A stretch of DNA of 64,000 nucleotides from Dipteris shenzhenensis (taxonomy: Eukaryota > Polypodiophyta > Polypodiopsida > Gleicheniales): NCBI GenBank assembly GCA_047967505.1, contig CM106540.1, one strand, 5' to 3'. Below, one piece after another: positions 9,774 through 21,708 of the stretch (positions are counted from its first letter, which is position 1; each line of letters begins with the position of its first letter). The notes beneath the pieces were generated by a model. It was not told the origin of the DNA, ran no database searches, and saw only the letters and a program-made list of their open reading frames with translations. Both the position numbers and the translations under genes were made by a program.

Positions 9774-11212
9774 TTACTTTTTCGGTCCAATGCCAAGTCG
9801 ATGAAGATGCCTCTCCAGCAAGTCTCTTCCAAGAGCCTTTGTGAAGATGTCCGCAACATTATCTATAGTCGGACAGTACACCAAGTTGACCTCTCCATCC
9901 ATGATGAGCTCACGTACAAAGTGATATTGAATCTCAATATGTTTTGTGTGAGCATGGAACACAGGGTTCTTTGCAATCACCATGCAACTCTGATTGTCAC
10001 ATGATAACTGTGTAGGCTTGTTCTGCACTGCACCCATGTCTCCCAGAATCCTCCTCAACCACACTGCCTCGCAAGAAGCAAAGCATGCTGATTTGTACTT
10101 AGCCTCGGTAGAAGAAAGAGCAACTGTGGGTTGCTTCTTGCTGACCCATGACACAGCTCCAGATCCAAGTGAGAAACAGTAACGTGTCACTGATCTCCTG
10201 GTGTCCACTTCTCCTGCCCAATCCGAGTCACAGAATCCGATCAAGATGTTGCCCTTGGTATAGGTGATGCCATAATCAAGTGTGCCTTTGATGTATTTCA
10301 GCACCCGCATCCCTGCCCTCCAATGGTTCTCCTGGGGCTTATTGGAAATCTGCTTAGTACACTAGTCGCAAAGCTGATGTCTGACCGTGTGTTGCACAAG
10401 TAAATCAAACTACCCACAAGCCTTCTGTACTTCGCTTCGTCGTCCACCAGTGGTGATGAATCCTCGTTTGAGAGCTTCACGTCAACCTCCATAGGGGTAC
10501 CAACTGTCTTGCACTCAACCATGCCAAATGCCTTCAGTATCTCTCTAGCATACTTCAGCTATGAAATGAGGATCTGTTTTGGCTCTTGCCAAACTTCAAT
10601 CCCCAAACAGAAATGCATCAGTCCGAGGTCTGTCATTTCAAACTCTCTTCCTAGAAAATGCTTTGTCTACGAGATCTTCTCTTCATGGTTCCCTGTTATG
10701 ACAAGGTCGTCCACATAAAGTACCACGATCATACACCTGCCTCCTTCTCTGAAGATATAAAAATTTGCATCTGATGGGTTCCTCCTGAACCCATTTTGTA
10801 GAAAGTAGGCATCAATTCACTGGTACCACACTCGTGGGGCCTGTTTCAGCCCGTAAAGTGCCTTCTCTAGTTTACAGACTTTACCTTCTGAACCGGGGAT
10901 CATAAAACCTGGTGGTTGTTCCATGTATACATCCTCCTTGAGATCCCCATTTAGAAAGGCGGATTTTACATCCATATAAAACACAGGCCAACTTCCCTGG
11001 GCAGCTAAAGCCAAAACACTATGAATTGTGGTTAGTCGAGCTGTGGGAGCAAAACTATCCTGATAATCAAAACCATGTACCTGTGCAAATCCTTTTGCCA
11101 TGAGCCGAGCCTTGTACTTATCCAACGTGCCGTCGGACTTGTACTTGGTCTTGTACACCCACTTGGTGCCAATTACCTTGCATTTTGGTGGACGATCCAC
11201 AAATCTCCTCAA
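9774..11212 (-). pseudogene. Copia RT and RNase H, broken
   Basis: On the minus strand, 11212-10817 encodes the RT start (KVIGTKWVYKTKYKSDGTLD, YKARLMAKGFAQ, FYMDVKSAFLNGDL, LEKALYGLKQAPRVWYQ) and ends in a TGA. After a damaged stretch (10523-10816) that still shows the VLYVDDLVITG-type region, 10522-10298 encodes the connection, and 10310-9774 the RNase H part (TDRISFA-like, SWVSKKQPTVALSSTEAKYK, HYHFVRELIMDGEVNLVYCP, NVADIFTKALGRDLLERHL). Three frames are needed, so no functional enzyme is made. Compared with the intact polyprotein at 59-64 kb, the whole protease-integrase segment upstream is deleted. Confidence 0.88.
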
Positions 11213-12084
11213 TTGCTACGAATAGCTCTACTGGTACTGCCTGCGCACTGTTGCTGGACTCTTTCTTTACTCCGTTCTTCTCATCTGCAATCTTCTTTCG
11301 GCACTCATTCTGCTTGTGTCCTGCCTTGTTGCAATAGAAGCACTTGATCTTCTTCTTTCTCTTTTTATCATCAGAAGAAGATGGGTTACTAGAGTCCTTA
11401 CCCTTACCTTTCTTTGATCTAGTGTAGAAAGCCCGAATCTTCTCTAGTCCTTGTCTTTTGACGCATCTCCTCCTCCAGAAGCATCGCGCTGAAATCCTCA
11501 AAGTTGAGGGGCGGATTTCTGTTCTGTGTATTCAGCGCCGTAACAAGACCATCGTACTTTGGTGGGAGAATTTGTATACACCTTCGTGCTAGATTCTCGC
11601 TGGTGATGGTGATGCCAATCATAGTCATCTGATCGCGCAGATTCTTCACCCTGGTGATAAACTTCTCTGCCGCTTCAGACTCAGACAATTTTTTGTTCGC
11701 AAGTTGAGTCTCTAGATTCTGAATCCGCGTCTAATTCGTGGTCTCGTACTGGTTTTTCAAGACCGTCCATGCCTCCTCTTCTATGGTGACATGTTGAATT
11801 AACGCCATGACGGAATCACTTACACTGCAGACAATAGAACACTGTGCATCTACATTTCTTCTTGTCCACACGAGAATCTCATCCGTAGTTCGTACTATCT
11901 GTTGTCTTGCATTGGCTGGATCCGGTCTCACAACCGGCCTCACATCCACCCCAGTAGCAGTGTCCCAAAGCTCATATGCGCTTAGGATGGTCTTCATCTT
12001 GAACTTCCAGATTGGATAGTTAGAGCTGTCCAACTTTCCGCTTTCGCCGAACAGTTGGATTCGCAGTCTTGTGGGCTGGGCCAT
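11118..12084 (-). pseudogene. Copia gag with zinc knuckle, truncated and fused to RT
   Basis: Minus strand. 12084-11731 begins MAQPTRLRIQLFGESGKLDS and contains YPIWKFKMKTILSAYELWD, the copia gag start, ending at a stop after YETTN. 11688-11419 continues the domain (EKFITRVKNLRDQMTMIGI, LPPKYDGLVTALNTQ). 11501-11118 carries a CCHC zinc knuckle, CFYCNKAGHKQNEC, and then shifts frame into the start of RT at about 11170, showing where protease and integrase were lost. The ATG at 12084 lies about 60 bp after the primer site. Identity as copia gag is secure; the protein is broken in at least two places. Confidence 0.85.
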
Positions 12085-12154
12085 CTCTCACAATCTGCTC
12101 GCAAACAGAAACACACTACCAAATCTTCTTGCTAGAGTCCACGCTCTGATACCA

Positions 12155-12870
12155 TGTAAGAAAACAATACAACATCTGTGCTCAATAGATAACAGGATCT
12201 CGTACGCAAGAGAGAAAACAAATAGTATGGAGAATCAAAAATTTGATTACTGTAGAACTGATACAATAGATGGCGCTGCCTCCCAACCGTGCGCTCCTAT
12301 GAAAGAAGTTGGCGAGCTGGAAATAGTAGAGGACAGAGGCTGGATGCTAAGGAATCAGGGTTGCTATAGCTAGTGATAAAATGGGCTTCACGGGCTTGCT
12401 CTTATATAGCCACCAGTCGTAGTCGGTTGGGCTCAATTGGGTGACCGACCCAATCCACCCAAAACGGTCGACTGGGGGTCGGTCCCGAAATAGGCCACCG
12501 ACCACACAATAGAACCGGTGTGCAAAATAGAGCAACTAACCTACGGAGTCCGTTCGGCCCACAGCCACCCGGGATCATCTGGGACTCCAAACGGGCCCTG
12601 CAACCCGAGAGTGGGCTGCCCCAGGAAATGCTCTATCTACCCTCAATGCGGTCAGTCATGGGATGCCTTCCCGCACTTGCATGTAGCCTGGTTGGCAGTG
12701 TGCCAACTCCGTCCAGCCATTAGGCCACACATGGCCCCCATCTGGTGTCCAAACCAGGACCTACCGAATAACCGAGCTACTCAAATGCCTTCTCCTCATA
12801 TGGGGGGCTTACAAGTAGGGTTAGCTAGTTCCCGCGTAGTTACATGAGAGTGGAGCATTGATATCTAACA
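12155..12870 (-). repeat. 5' LTR of the 9-12.9 kb copia element
   Basis: 716 bp, aligned end to end with 9026-9746. Followed on the right by the second GTCCT copy. Confidence 0.9.
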
Positions 12871-12978
12871 GTCCTCTCCACCCAATTCATTTGTTACAAT
12901 CACCTTTACAAGCTCCTCCTTTGTAGCAAAATCCTCTCCAAGGTGTTTAGGGTAGGAGCTGTCCTCTTGACCATCTAT
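12871..12978 (-). pseudogene. First half of an exon split by a copia insertion
   Basis: On the minus strand an AG acceptor (plus CT at 12979-12980) is followed by an open, normally composed frame: IDGQEDSSYPKHLGEDFATK, then EELVKVIVTNELGGED. After the copia element (9026-12870) and its duplicated GTCCT are skipped, the frame continues without a break as ILHPKVVPSEDVLK at 9020-8978, giving an exon-like unit of about 150 bp. I do not recognise the family. That the frame survives exact removal of the insertion supports real coding origin. It may belong with the fragments at 6320-6680 and 24019-25800. Confidence 0.45.
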
Positions 12979-12989
12979 CTTTGCACAAT

Positions 12990-13560
12990 ATAGTTTAAAT
13001 CAATAGTGGAAAAACATATGTGGCTTTAACCATACAATAGTATATCAACATACATATATGCTAATAACAAATGTGTCAATTTTATATGTGCTAATAACAC
13101 ATGTGCTCAATGGTATGCTAATTAGCACATATGCTAATAATAGATATGTTAGTAGCTATTATGCTAATTAGCAAATATGCTAATAGAATACCTAATATGC
13201 TAACTAGTGCATATGATAATAATAGATGTGCTATTAACAATATGCTAATAGCACAAATTTGCTAATAACATACCTGATAATAATATATATGCTAATTAGC
13301 ATATCTACTAATAATAATATGATATCAATTAGCACATATGCTAATAAGAGATATGACGATTAGCACATATGTTAATAACATATTTATGCTATTAACATAC
13401 CTGATAATAACAGATATGCTAATTAGCACATATGCTAATAATAGATACGTTAATAATATATGATAATTAGTGCATATGCTAGTAATAGATATGCTAATTA
13501 GCATATATGCCAATAACATATATGCTATATTGCTAATAATAGATGTGCTAACTGATGTGC
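12990..13560. repeat. GCTAATA-type minisatellite (left of the CACTA element)
   Basis: Degenerate repeats of GCTAATTAGCACATATGCTAATAATAGATAT, AT-rich and partly self-complementary. The same type of repeat resumes at 23768-24015, so the CACTA element sits inside what was one array. No gene. Confidence 0.8.
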
Positions 13561-13589
13561 TAACACTACTACACACAGATCCTATTGCG

Positions 13590-13790
13590 ACGTTTACGTA
13601 CCGACGTTTAGCGCCCGCTTAGCGTTAATCGCCGGTATGAAAAGCGGGTTTCCTAAATCGTCGTTATATAGCGACTGTTGCTAAAAGTCACTATATAGCA
13701 ACTTTTACAAAAGTCGCTATATAGCGACTTTTAAAAGTCGCCATATAGTGACACTGATACAAAATATTATAGCGACGTTTTTACAGAGAG
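13590..13790. repeat. Left subterminal repeats of the CACTA element
   Basis: At least five copies of the core TATATAGCGAC or its complement GTCGCTATATA, in both orientations (13660-13785). In En/Spm such subterminal repeats are bound by the TNPA product; the same role here is inferred. Confidence 0.75.
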
Positions 13791-13950
13791 GGGTTTTTTT
13801 TAATATAGGCCTTAAAAGTTAGTTTTTTCCAATGACAAATTTTTTTAAATTTTCATACATGTTTGAGCTCATAGAGAATTAAAAAATGAGAGCATGTACA
13901 TCAAGCCTTTGAAGCTCATATATTCATGTCCAAGTTTGAGATGAGAAAAA

Positions 13951-16900
13951 TCAAATAAGAGCATTTACATCAACTGTTTCATCTTGAGCCAAGTCTAAGG
14001 CGCCAAGCAAGTCTATCTCCAACTCTATACCGAGTTGATCTCCTATATCATCATCGTACTCTAGCATCGTACATTCACCTAAAAGTATTTGATCATCTTC
14101 TTCAATAAAGCTTAAGTGTGGTGATTGATCTTGATGATTGTTGTCTTCTTCGTCAATATCGTGATCTCCATCCTCCTCCCGTGCGATGTCATTATGCGCA
14201 TCTTCCTCTTGGCTCATATGGTGATCTACATCTTCTTCGCTAGATTCATCAATTGGATCTCGCATTGGTAGTGGCATCTCCATATCCACATCTCGATCTT
14301 CAAAAATTTGCTTACTTCGTGGTGCAACTTGGATCACGTACCACCATCTTGGATCAGAACGATCCGGATGAAAAACCACCTATATTGAAGATGGATGCCA
14401 AATGTCATCAATTATATATATGAAATTATGCTCAAGTACATGTATCAATGGACTTTAAAAACGAAAGCTTCGACTAATTAAATCATTAGTATGCACCTGC
14501 TCACAGTGCTCGGGAAGAACAAAAGTATCACTTTCATCGGTCCAATGTTTGGTGGAGTCTATTGCAAAGAGACCGCTACTATCTTTTCTCACTGTCACAT
14601 GGGGACCGTTGTAAGTAGTTCTAAACCATTTTACATCAAGAATGAAAATAGTAAATCGTCTGAAATCAATTTCATAGATGTCGCATATGGTTCCACAATA
14701 ATCCAACTGTGAGGAGAGAAGATTGGTATCCGAAGCACTTGCTCGGCTATCTTGTGTGAAGTTAGCCATGACTCCACAATCATACGTGACTCTCTTTGAA
14801 TCGATGCGTTCCACGCAAAAATATCGTCCATATGACCATAATGCACTGTACTTTTTGTACTGTAAAAGAGCATCATTAAAACAATGAAGATGCATCTATT
14901 TTATAGCATATATTGCCACAAATAATTACTTAATTATGTCAAGAGGTAAGAAACTTACATGCACCATACATCCAGATGATAACTCTCGCTCGCGCTCGTT
15001 TATTGTCTCTCCATCACGTTCGGCTTTACGTAGAGCCAGTTGTAGCCATTCAAGTGACATGTGAGTAGGGAGAACAGCCAGATCTCGTGGATATGGTTGT
15101 GATCGCCTGTACATTACTCTAAATCTCGTCCTTGCATTTATTATTTCTGCTTTGGCCACTTCATATCTCTCAATCCACTTCTGCATCTCAGGGCTATTGA
15201 GGATACAAAACTTATTGAATTTCTCCATTTGCTCTTCGCTCATCTTTCTTTCAATCCCTTTTCCTTGGGGAACCTCGCCAACGATGCGATCATCATCCTT
15301 GTTGTGCCAAGCTTGCGGCATATCAGGATCCATGGATGCAAGAAACTCTGTGATATATACTAATGACTCTTGCACAAGCCATCCCTCTGCCATGCTTGCT
15401 TCCGGTCTTGCTCTTTGTCTTACAAACCCCTTTAAAGTTTTCATAAACCGCTCGAGAAAAAACATCCATCGACTATGAACGGTACCTGCTATAGCCACCT
15501 CATCAACTATGTGCACAAGCAAGTGGACTTGAGTTGTCATAATGCTCGAGGGAAAGTGCTTCTCAAGCAAGCATACGGCTTCGATGGATTCCACCCTAGC
15601 CTTCTCGATGCTCGATATAGAGATCTCTTTTTGAGATATCCACCTATTTCACATGTCCATGCATATGTAAGATATTTGAGATATCCACCTATTTCACATG
15701 TCCATGAAGAAAATACATAATGTGATTTGATAGTAAGCATACCTCACAATACCACAGATCTTGAATATAGCATTTCTAACATCTTCTTGTAAGTACCCTT
15801 TTATTGTAATTGGGAGGATGAACTATCAAAGCAACAATGAAGTCATGTCAACAATATAACATAATAATAATTATGCTAACGCATCACGATTATCGGTACA
15901 CTAATTCTACTTAGAATACCTCTAAGACCTTGTGCCAATCATGGGACTTGAGGCCACTAAGCTTATTGTCCTTTGAAAATGCTCCTTTCAAGCAACGCAT
16001 GTACCCTGTCGGTGTTTGAAAAGAGGCAATGTCTGCCTTGACCGTTGCCTCCTCCCTCGTAGAGAGGATCCACGTTGCTTTCAGGAGGACAACTTTTCCC
16101 GAAGCATGCACTTGGGGCCACAAACGAGGCATCCTATTCATAGCACGCAAGTCTTCTCGCACTCCTCTCGAGTCCTTGGAACCAACCAAGTGTGCCCAAA
16201 TAGTAGCCCCCACATTCTTGAAGATATGCATGGGATCCAAGAGATGATTGATTTGTAACTGACCCCAATAAGGAAGCTCGTGAAAGATCGATAGCCTCTT
16301 CATACCAGGAGGAGGTTCCTCTCCATTCGCCCTCCAAGCTTGAATCCAATCACTTGCCTTCAAATATGATGGTGGTGGATCAAGCTGACCTCCACGTGCG
16401 AGATGGTCGAGTGGAAGGTATCGAGCATGACCTTCATAAACATTTTTCCTCATATGTTTGGAGTAGCGTGCAAGCGATTTCAGAGCCGGTCCACAAACAG
16501 GACAAGCATGGTACCCACTTGTAACAAGTCTTGCACGCGTGCATGAATGTGTTAGTACAAGACATGCGTGCAAAAGAGAGTAAAAAAAGCATAATCCCTC
16601 ATTGTACATGTAAAGACACAACCACGTACCTGCGCACTCTCCATATCCTGGGTAGTCATGCATGGTCCACATCAAGATACCCCTGACCAAAATATCATTG
16701 GTATGTCTAGGAGCTCTGGAAATATCAAAGACCTACACTCCTCTCCATAATATCTGTAACTCCTCTATCAAAGGTGCCATGTACACGTCCATGTTTTTTG
16801 CCTTGTACTTTCCTAGCACAAGTAGTGCAAGCATGAGGTGTCCCTTTTTTATTGTTAGCCATGGTGGGATATTGTAATTCACCACGACTATGGGCCATGT

Positions 16901-18006
16901 CGACCAAGATGTCGAGCGTAACCCGAAAGGATTCACGCCATCCATGGCTAGCCCAAGATGTAAGTTGCATGGCTCCCTCGCAAAGTCCGGCCACTAATTA
17001 TCTATGTGCTTCCAAGCTACACAATCTGCGGGAATCCTCAATGTGTGATCAGTGGACCGATGAGATGCATGCCATGTCATCAACTCCGCTATGGATTTGC
17101 ATCGAAACATGTGTTGTATTCTTGCAATGATGGGAAAGTGTCTTAAGACCTTTACCGGTATCCGCTCACCCTGTAAGTCATCTCTATATTGTTGTTCCCC
17201 ACACTTTGGACAACTAGCCAAATCTCCATGCTCACAACGAAAGAGAATACAATCATTACGGCAAGCATGGATGGTATCATAATCCATACCCACCATTGTT
17301 AGCATCTTTTTCGCTTCATCTCTTGATGCGGGCATGGTATTTGGTGCAAGCAACATCTTCTGGAGCAACCTATGACAAAGACACTATCCAAATGATGATT
17401 CTCAAAACAAACAATATCCAAATGAGTCAAATTAATGCAAGGGTTAACCTCATTAAGGCCGAGACACTTGTATCCGACCACCCATATTCAAGATTGAGAG
17501 ACAAGCACGTAGTTTAGACATCCTAACACCCTTGTACAATTGTGTTGATTGCAACTCCCACATTTTGACCTCAGACTCTGACATCACGTGTACGTGGGAT
17601 GTAGTGCCCCTAAAAATGGAATCCATCATGTCGACCATACCCTCGTTGTCATCCGAGAGACTATAGTCTTGCTGAAAGTGAGAAGGTATATGTGTACCCT
17701 CGTCACCCTCCTCATCCTGTTTTAAGATTTCGTGTAAATATAAGATCTTCTATTTCCTAGTATACAATAAGATTGCGAACTTAAATAACTTTGACTTACC
17801 GATGATCCATCAACATGTGCAACACCAATGGGGGGTACTGGTTCTGGCTCCTCCCCATACATCCACAAGTGGCACATGATAATACGACGTTGATGTCGTA
17901 CTTCTCGCTTGCAATGAGTGCAATGACAGTATAACCTCTCCGTAAGCCACTTCGTGCTCCCGGGCAATGGCGCATCATCGGACGAGCTTCCACTCGTCCC
18001 TTCCAT
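13951..18006 (-). pseudogene. CACTA transposase, TNP2-like (TNPD), with in-frame stops
   Basis: Multi-exon minus-strand gene. In order: an N-terminal exon (18006-17722; Cys/His motif CHCTHCKREV), a linker (17640-17453), the TNP2 N-terminal part (17368-16997; MLTMVGMDYDTIHACRNDCI, CPKCGEQQY, PVKVLRHFPI), then LHLGLAMDGVNPFG and WLTIKKGHLMLALLV, the transposase core with the MDGVNPF signature. Next are LMWTMHDYPGYGEC and YHACPVCGPAL (16690-15911), the DUF4218 region (15594-14926; VHLLVHIVDEVAIAGTVHSR), the DUF4216 region (14895-14455; FTIFILDVKWFRT) and an acidic C-terminus (14379-13951). Plausible introns are intact, e.g. near 15900-15800 and 15720-15600. Two in-frame TAG codons (16994-16996 and 16733-16735) interrupt the core, so this copy is probably inactive. 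It would cut and rejoin the CACTA ends. Confidence 0.88.
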
Positions 18007-18109
18007 CTACACTTATAAAATCACAACATAAGCATGAAGAGGAGATATTGACAATTATGAAATAGCATGTTTGAGCTTCTTTTGATGCCACATCAAAAAA
18101 GTAACAATA

Positions 18110-18195
18110 AGCGTCGCTATATAGCAACCTTTTCCTCTGTTCCGTCCCTATATAGCGACGTTTTTAATTAAAAGCGTCGCTATATAGCGACGCTG
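18110..18195. repeat. Internal cluster of CACTA subterminal-type repeats
   Basis: Three GTCGCTATATAGC-type motifs lie immediately upstream of the TNPD start. The same motif marks both element termini. Its position between the divergent genes suggests self-regulation of the promoter by the DNA-binding product, or a relic of an older terminus after two elements fused. No CACTA end (TAGTG) is seen here. Confidence 0.65.
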
Positions 18196-18369
18196 TGGGT
18201 TAAAACCCGAAACGCTAAACGTGTGGCGTTTTGTTCATACTATTCCCTAATCTCTCAAGTAAGCAACCCAATATTTCCTCCCACCTATTTTCGATGACCT
18301 TTGTAGGGCCAGTCCACTACACCGAGCGGGACATACTATTTCGGGTAAGTTCTTCCTCTTTTTTCCATT

Positions 18370-21300
18370 TATTATTTGTGTTATTTGCATTGGCCTGCAG
18401 CTAGCGCCTTAAGCGCTGGCTGCAATGATGGGAGTAGGAACCCTCTCTTCCCCTCAAACTCTTTCCTTCTTCCCCCTTCTCTTATTCTCTTTTTTCCCCC
18501 TTCTCTTTTTTCCCCCTTCTCTTTTTTCCCTCTTCTCTTATTCTCTCTTTCCCCCTTCTCTATTTCCCCCTCATCTCTTTTCCCTTCTCTCTTTCCGCAT
18601 CCCTCTTATTCTCTATTTCCTTTCCCTCTTATTCTCTTATGCTTATGCTTCTCTCATTTCCCCTTCTCTCTTTCCCCCTTCTCTATTTCCCCCTTCTCTC
18701 ATTCGCATAAGCTCATGCTCATGCATGAGCATAAGCATGAGCTTATGCTTATGCTAATGCCTAAGCATAAGCATAAGCATAAGCATAAGCTCATGCTTAT
18801 GCTCATGCATGAGCATGAGCTTATGCTTAAGTTTCCCCCTTCTTTATTTCTCTATTTCCGCATAAGCTTATGCTTATGCATGAGCTTATGCGGAAATAGA
18901 GAATGAGAGATTCTCTCATTCTCTATTTCCGCATATGCTCCTTCTCTATTTCCGCATAAGCTCATGCTTATGCATGAGCTTATGCGGAAATAGAGAATGA
19001 CAGAAGCATAAGCTCATGCTTACGCTTCTCTCCTTCTCTATTTCCGCATAAGCTTCTCTCATTCTCTATTTCCGCATAAGCTTCTCTCATTCTCTATTTC
19101 CGCATATGCTCATTCTCTATTTCTGCATAAGCTCATGCTTATGCGGAAATAGAGAATGAGAGAAGCTTATGCGAAAATAGAGAATGAGAGAAGCATAAGC
19201 TCATGCTTATGCTTCTCTCATTCTCTATTTCCGCATAAGCTCATGCATGAGCATAAGCATGAGCTTATGCTTATGCTTATGCTTAAGCATAAGCTCATGC
19301 TTATGCTCATGCATGAGCATGAGCTTATGCTTAAGTTTCTGCATAAGCTTATGCTTATGCATGAGCTTATGCGGAAATAGAGAATGAGAGAAGCTTATGC
19401 GGAAACTCATTCTCTATTTCCGCATAAGCTCATTCTCTATTTCCGCATAAGCATAAGCATGAGCTTATGCTTATGCTTATGCTTGAGCATGAGCTTATGC
19501 TTAAGTTTCCGCATAAGCTTATGCTTATGCATGAGCTTATGCGGAAATAGAGAATGAGAGAGGCTTATGCGAAAACTCATTCTCTATTTCTGCATAAGCA
19601 TAAGCATGAGCTTATGCTTAAGCATAAGCATAAGCATAAGCTCATGCTTATGCTCATGCATGAGCATGAGCTTATGCTTAAGCATAAGCATAAGCATAAG
19701 CTCATGCTTATGCTCATGCATGAGCATGAGCTTATGCTTAAGTTTCCGCATAAGCTTATGCGGAAATAGAGAATGAGAGAAGCTTATGCGGAAACTCATT
19801 CTCTATTTCTACATAAGCTCATTCTCTATTTCCGCATAAGCATAAGCATGAGCTTATGCTTATGCTTCTCTCATTTCCCCCTTCTCTCATTTCCCCCTTC
19901 TCTATTTCCCCCTTCTCTCATTTCCCCCTTCTCTCATTTCCCCCTTCTCTATTTCCCCCTTCTCTCCTTCTCTATTTCCTAGAGAATGAGAGAAGCATAA
20001 GCATAAGCTTATGCGGAAATAGAGAATGAGAGAAGCATAAGCATAAGCTTCTCTCGTTCTCTATTTCCACATAAGCTCATTCTCTATTTCCGCATAAGCT
20101 TATGCTTATGCTTCTCTCATTCCCCCTCATCTCTTTCCCCCTTCTCTCATTCGCATAAGCTCATGCTCATGCATGAGCATAAGCATGAGCTTATGCTTAA
20201 GCATAAGCATAAGCAATAAGCTCATGAGCTTATGCTTATTGCTTATGCTTATGCTTAAGCATAAGCTCATGCATGAGCATGAGCTTATGCTTATGCTTAT
20301 GCTTAAGTTTCCCCCTTCTTTATTTCTCTATTTCTGCATAAGCTTATGCTTATGCATGAGCTTATGCAGAAATAGAGAATGAGAGAAGCATAAGCATGAG
20401 CTTATGCTTCTCTCATTCTCTATTTCCGCATAAGCTCATTCTCTATTTCCGCATATGCTTATGCTTATGAATGAGCTTATGCTTGTCTCATTCTCTATTT
20501 CCGTATAAGCTCATTCTCTATTTTCGCATAAGCTTATGCTTATGCTTCTCTCATTCCCCCTCATCTCTATCCCCCTTCTCTATTTCCCCCTTCTCTCATT
20601 TTCCCCTTCTCTATTTCCCCCTTCTCTCCTTCTCTATTTCTGCATAAGCTCATTCTCTATTTCCGCATAAGCTTATGCTTATGCTTCTCTCATTCCCCCT
20701 CATCTCTTTCCCCCTTCTCTCATTCGCATAAGCTCATGGTCATGCATGAGCATAAGCATGAGCTTATGCTTAAGTTTCCCCCTTCTTTATTTCTCTATTT
20801 CCGCATAAGCTCATTCTCTATTTCCGCATAAGCTCATTCGCTATTTCCGCATAAGCTTATGCTTATGCTTCTCTCATTCCCCCTCATCTCTATCCCCCTT
20901 CTCTATTTCTCCCTTCTCTCATTTCCCCCTTCTCTATTTCCCCCTTCTCTCCTTCTCTATTTCCGCATAAGCTCATTCTCTATTTCCGCATAAGCTTATG
21001 CTTATGCTTCTCTCATTCCCCCTCATCTCTTTCCCCCTTCTCTCATTTGCATAAGCTCATGCTCATGCATGAGCATAAGCATGAGCTTATGCTTATGCTT
21101 ATGCTTATAAGCTCATGCTTATGCTCATGTATGAGCATGAGCTTATGCTTAAGTTTCCCCCTTCTTTATTTCTCTATTTCCGCATAAGCTTATGCGGAAA
21201 TAGAGAATGAGCTTATGCGGATATAGAGAATGAGAGAAGCATAAGCTCATGCTTATGCTTCTCTCATTCTCTATTTCCGCATAAGCTCTTTCCGCATAAG

Positions 21301-21660
21301 CATAAGCTCTTTCCGCATAAGCTTATGCGGAAATAGAGAATGAGAGAAGCATAAGCATGAGCTTATGCTTCTCTCATTCTCTATTTCCGCATAAGCTCAT
21401 TCTCTATTTCCGCATAAGCTTATGCTTATGCTTCTCTCATTCCCCCTCATCTCTTTCCCCTTCTCTATTTCCCCCTTCTCTCATTCTCTATTTCCGCATA
21501 AGCATAAGCATGAGCTTATTCTCTCTAACTCTTATTCTCTATTTCCCTTTTTTGCCTCTTCTCTTTCCTTTCCCTCTTCTTTCCTTTCCCTCTTCTTTCC
21601 CTCTTTCCTTTCCCTCTTCTTTCCTTTCCCTCTTCTTTCTTCTTGCCTATGCCTATGCTT
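18370..21660. repeat. 3.3-kb self-complementary array (GCATAAGC / TTCTCTATTTCC)
   Basis: The whole stretch is built from two words and their complements: the palindromic family GCATAAGCTTATGC / GCATAAGCTCATGC / ATGCATGAGC, and the word CATTCTCTATTTCCGCAT with its complement ATGCGGAAATAGAGAATG. Complementary copies alternate, giving many potential hairpins of 20-60 bp, e.g. around 18850-18910, 18960-19000 and 19730-19800. CCCCCTTCTCTCATTTC runs fill the rest. All open frames here are low-complexity artefacts. It separates the divergent TNPD and TNPA-like genes of the CACTA element. Confidence 0.88.
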
Positions 21661-21708
21661 ATGTTTGTTTTTTTGTTTTCTGTTTTTGTGTTTGTGTCTA
21701 TGTTAGAC

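Larger units (their letters stand above)
9026..12870 (-). mobile_element. Internally deleted Ty1/copia element with GTCCT target duplication
   Basis: 3845 bp with LTRs of 721 bp (9026-9746) and 716 bp (12155-12870). Both begin TGTAAGAAAACAATACAA and end GATATCTAACA on the plus strand. The flanks carry an identical 5-bp duplication, GTCCT, at 9021-9025 and 12871-12875. The primer site TGGTATCAGAGCG is on the minus strand at about 12142-12154. Coding order on the minus strand is gag, zinc knuckle, then directly RT and RNase H. The protease and integrase are missing, so the copy is non-autonomous. Identity between the LTRs looks high (about 93-95% by eye), indicating a fairly recent insertion. 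Confidence 0.92.
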
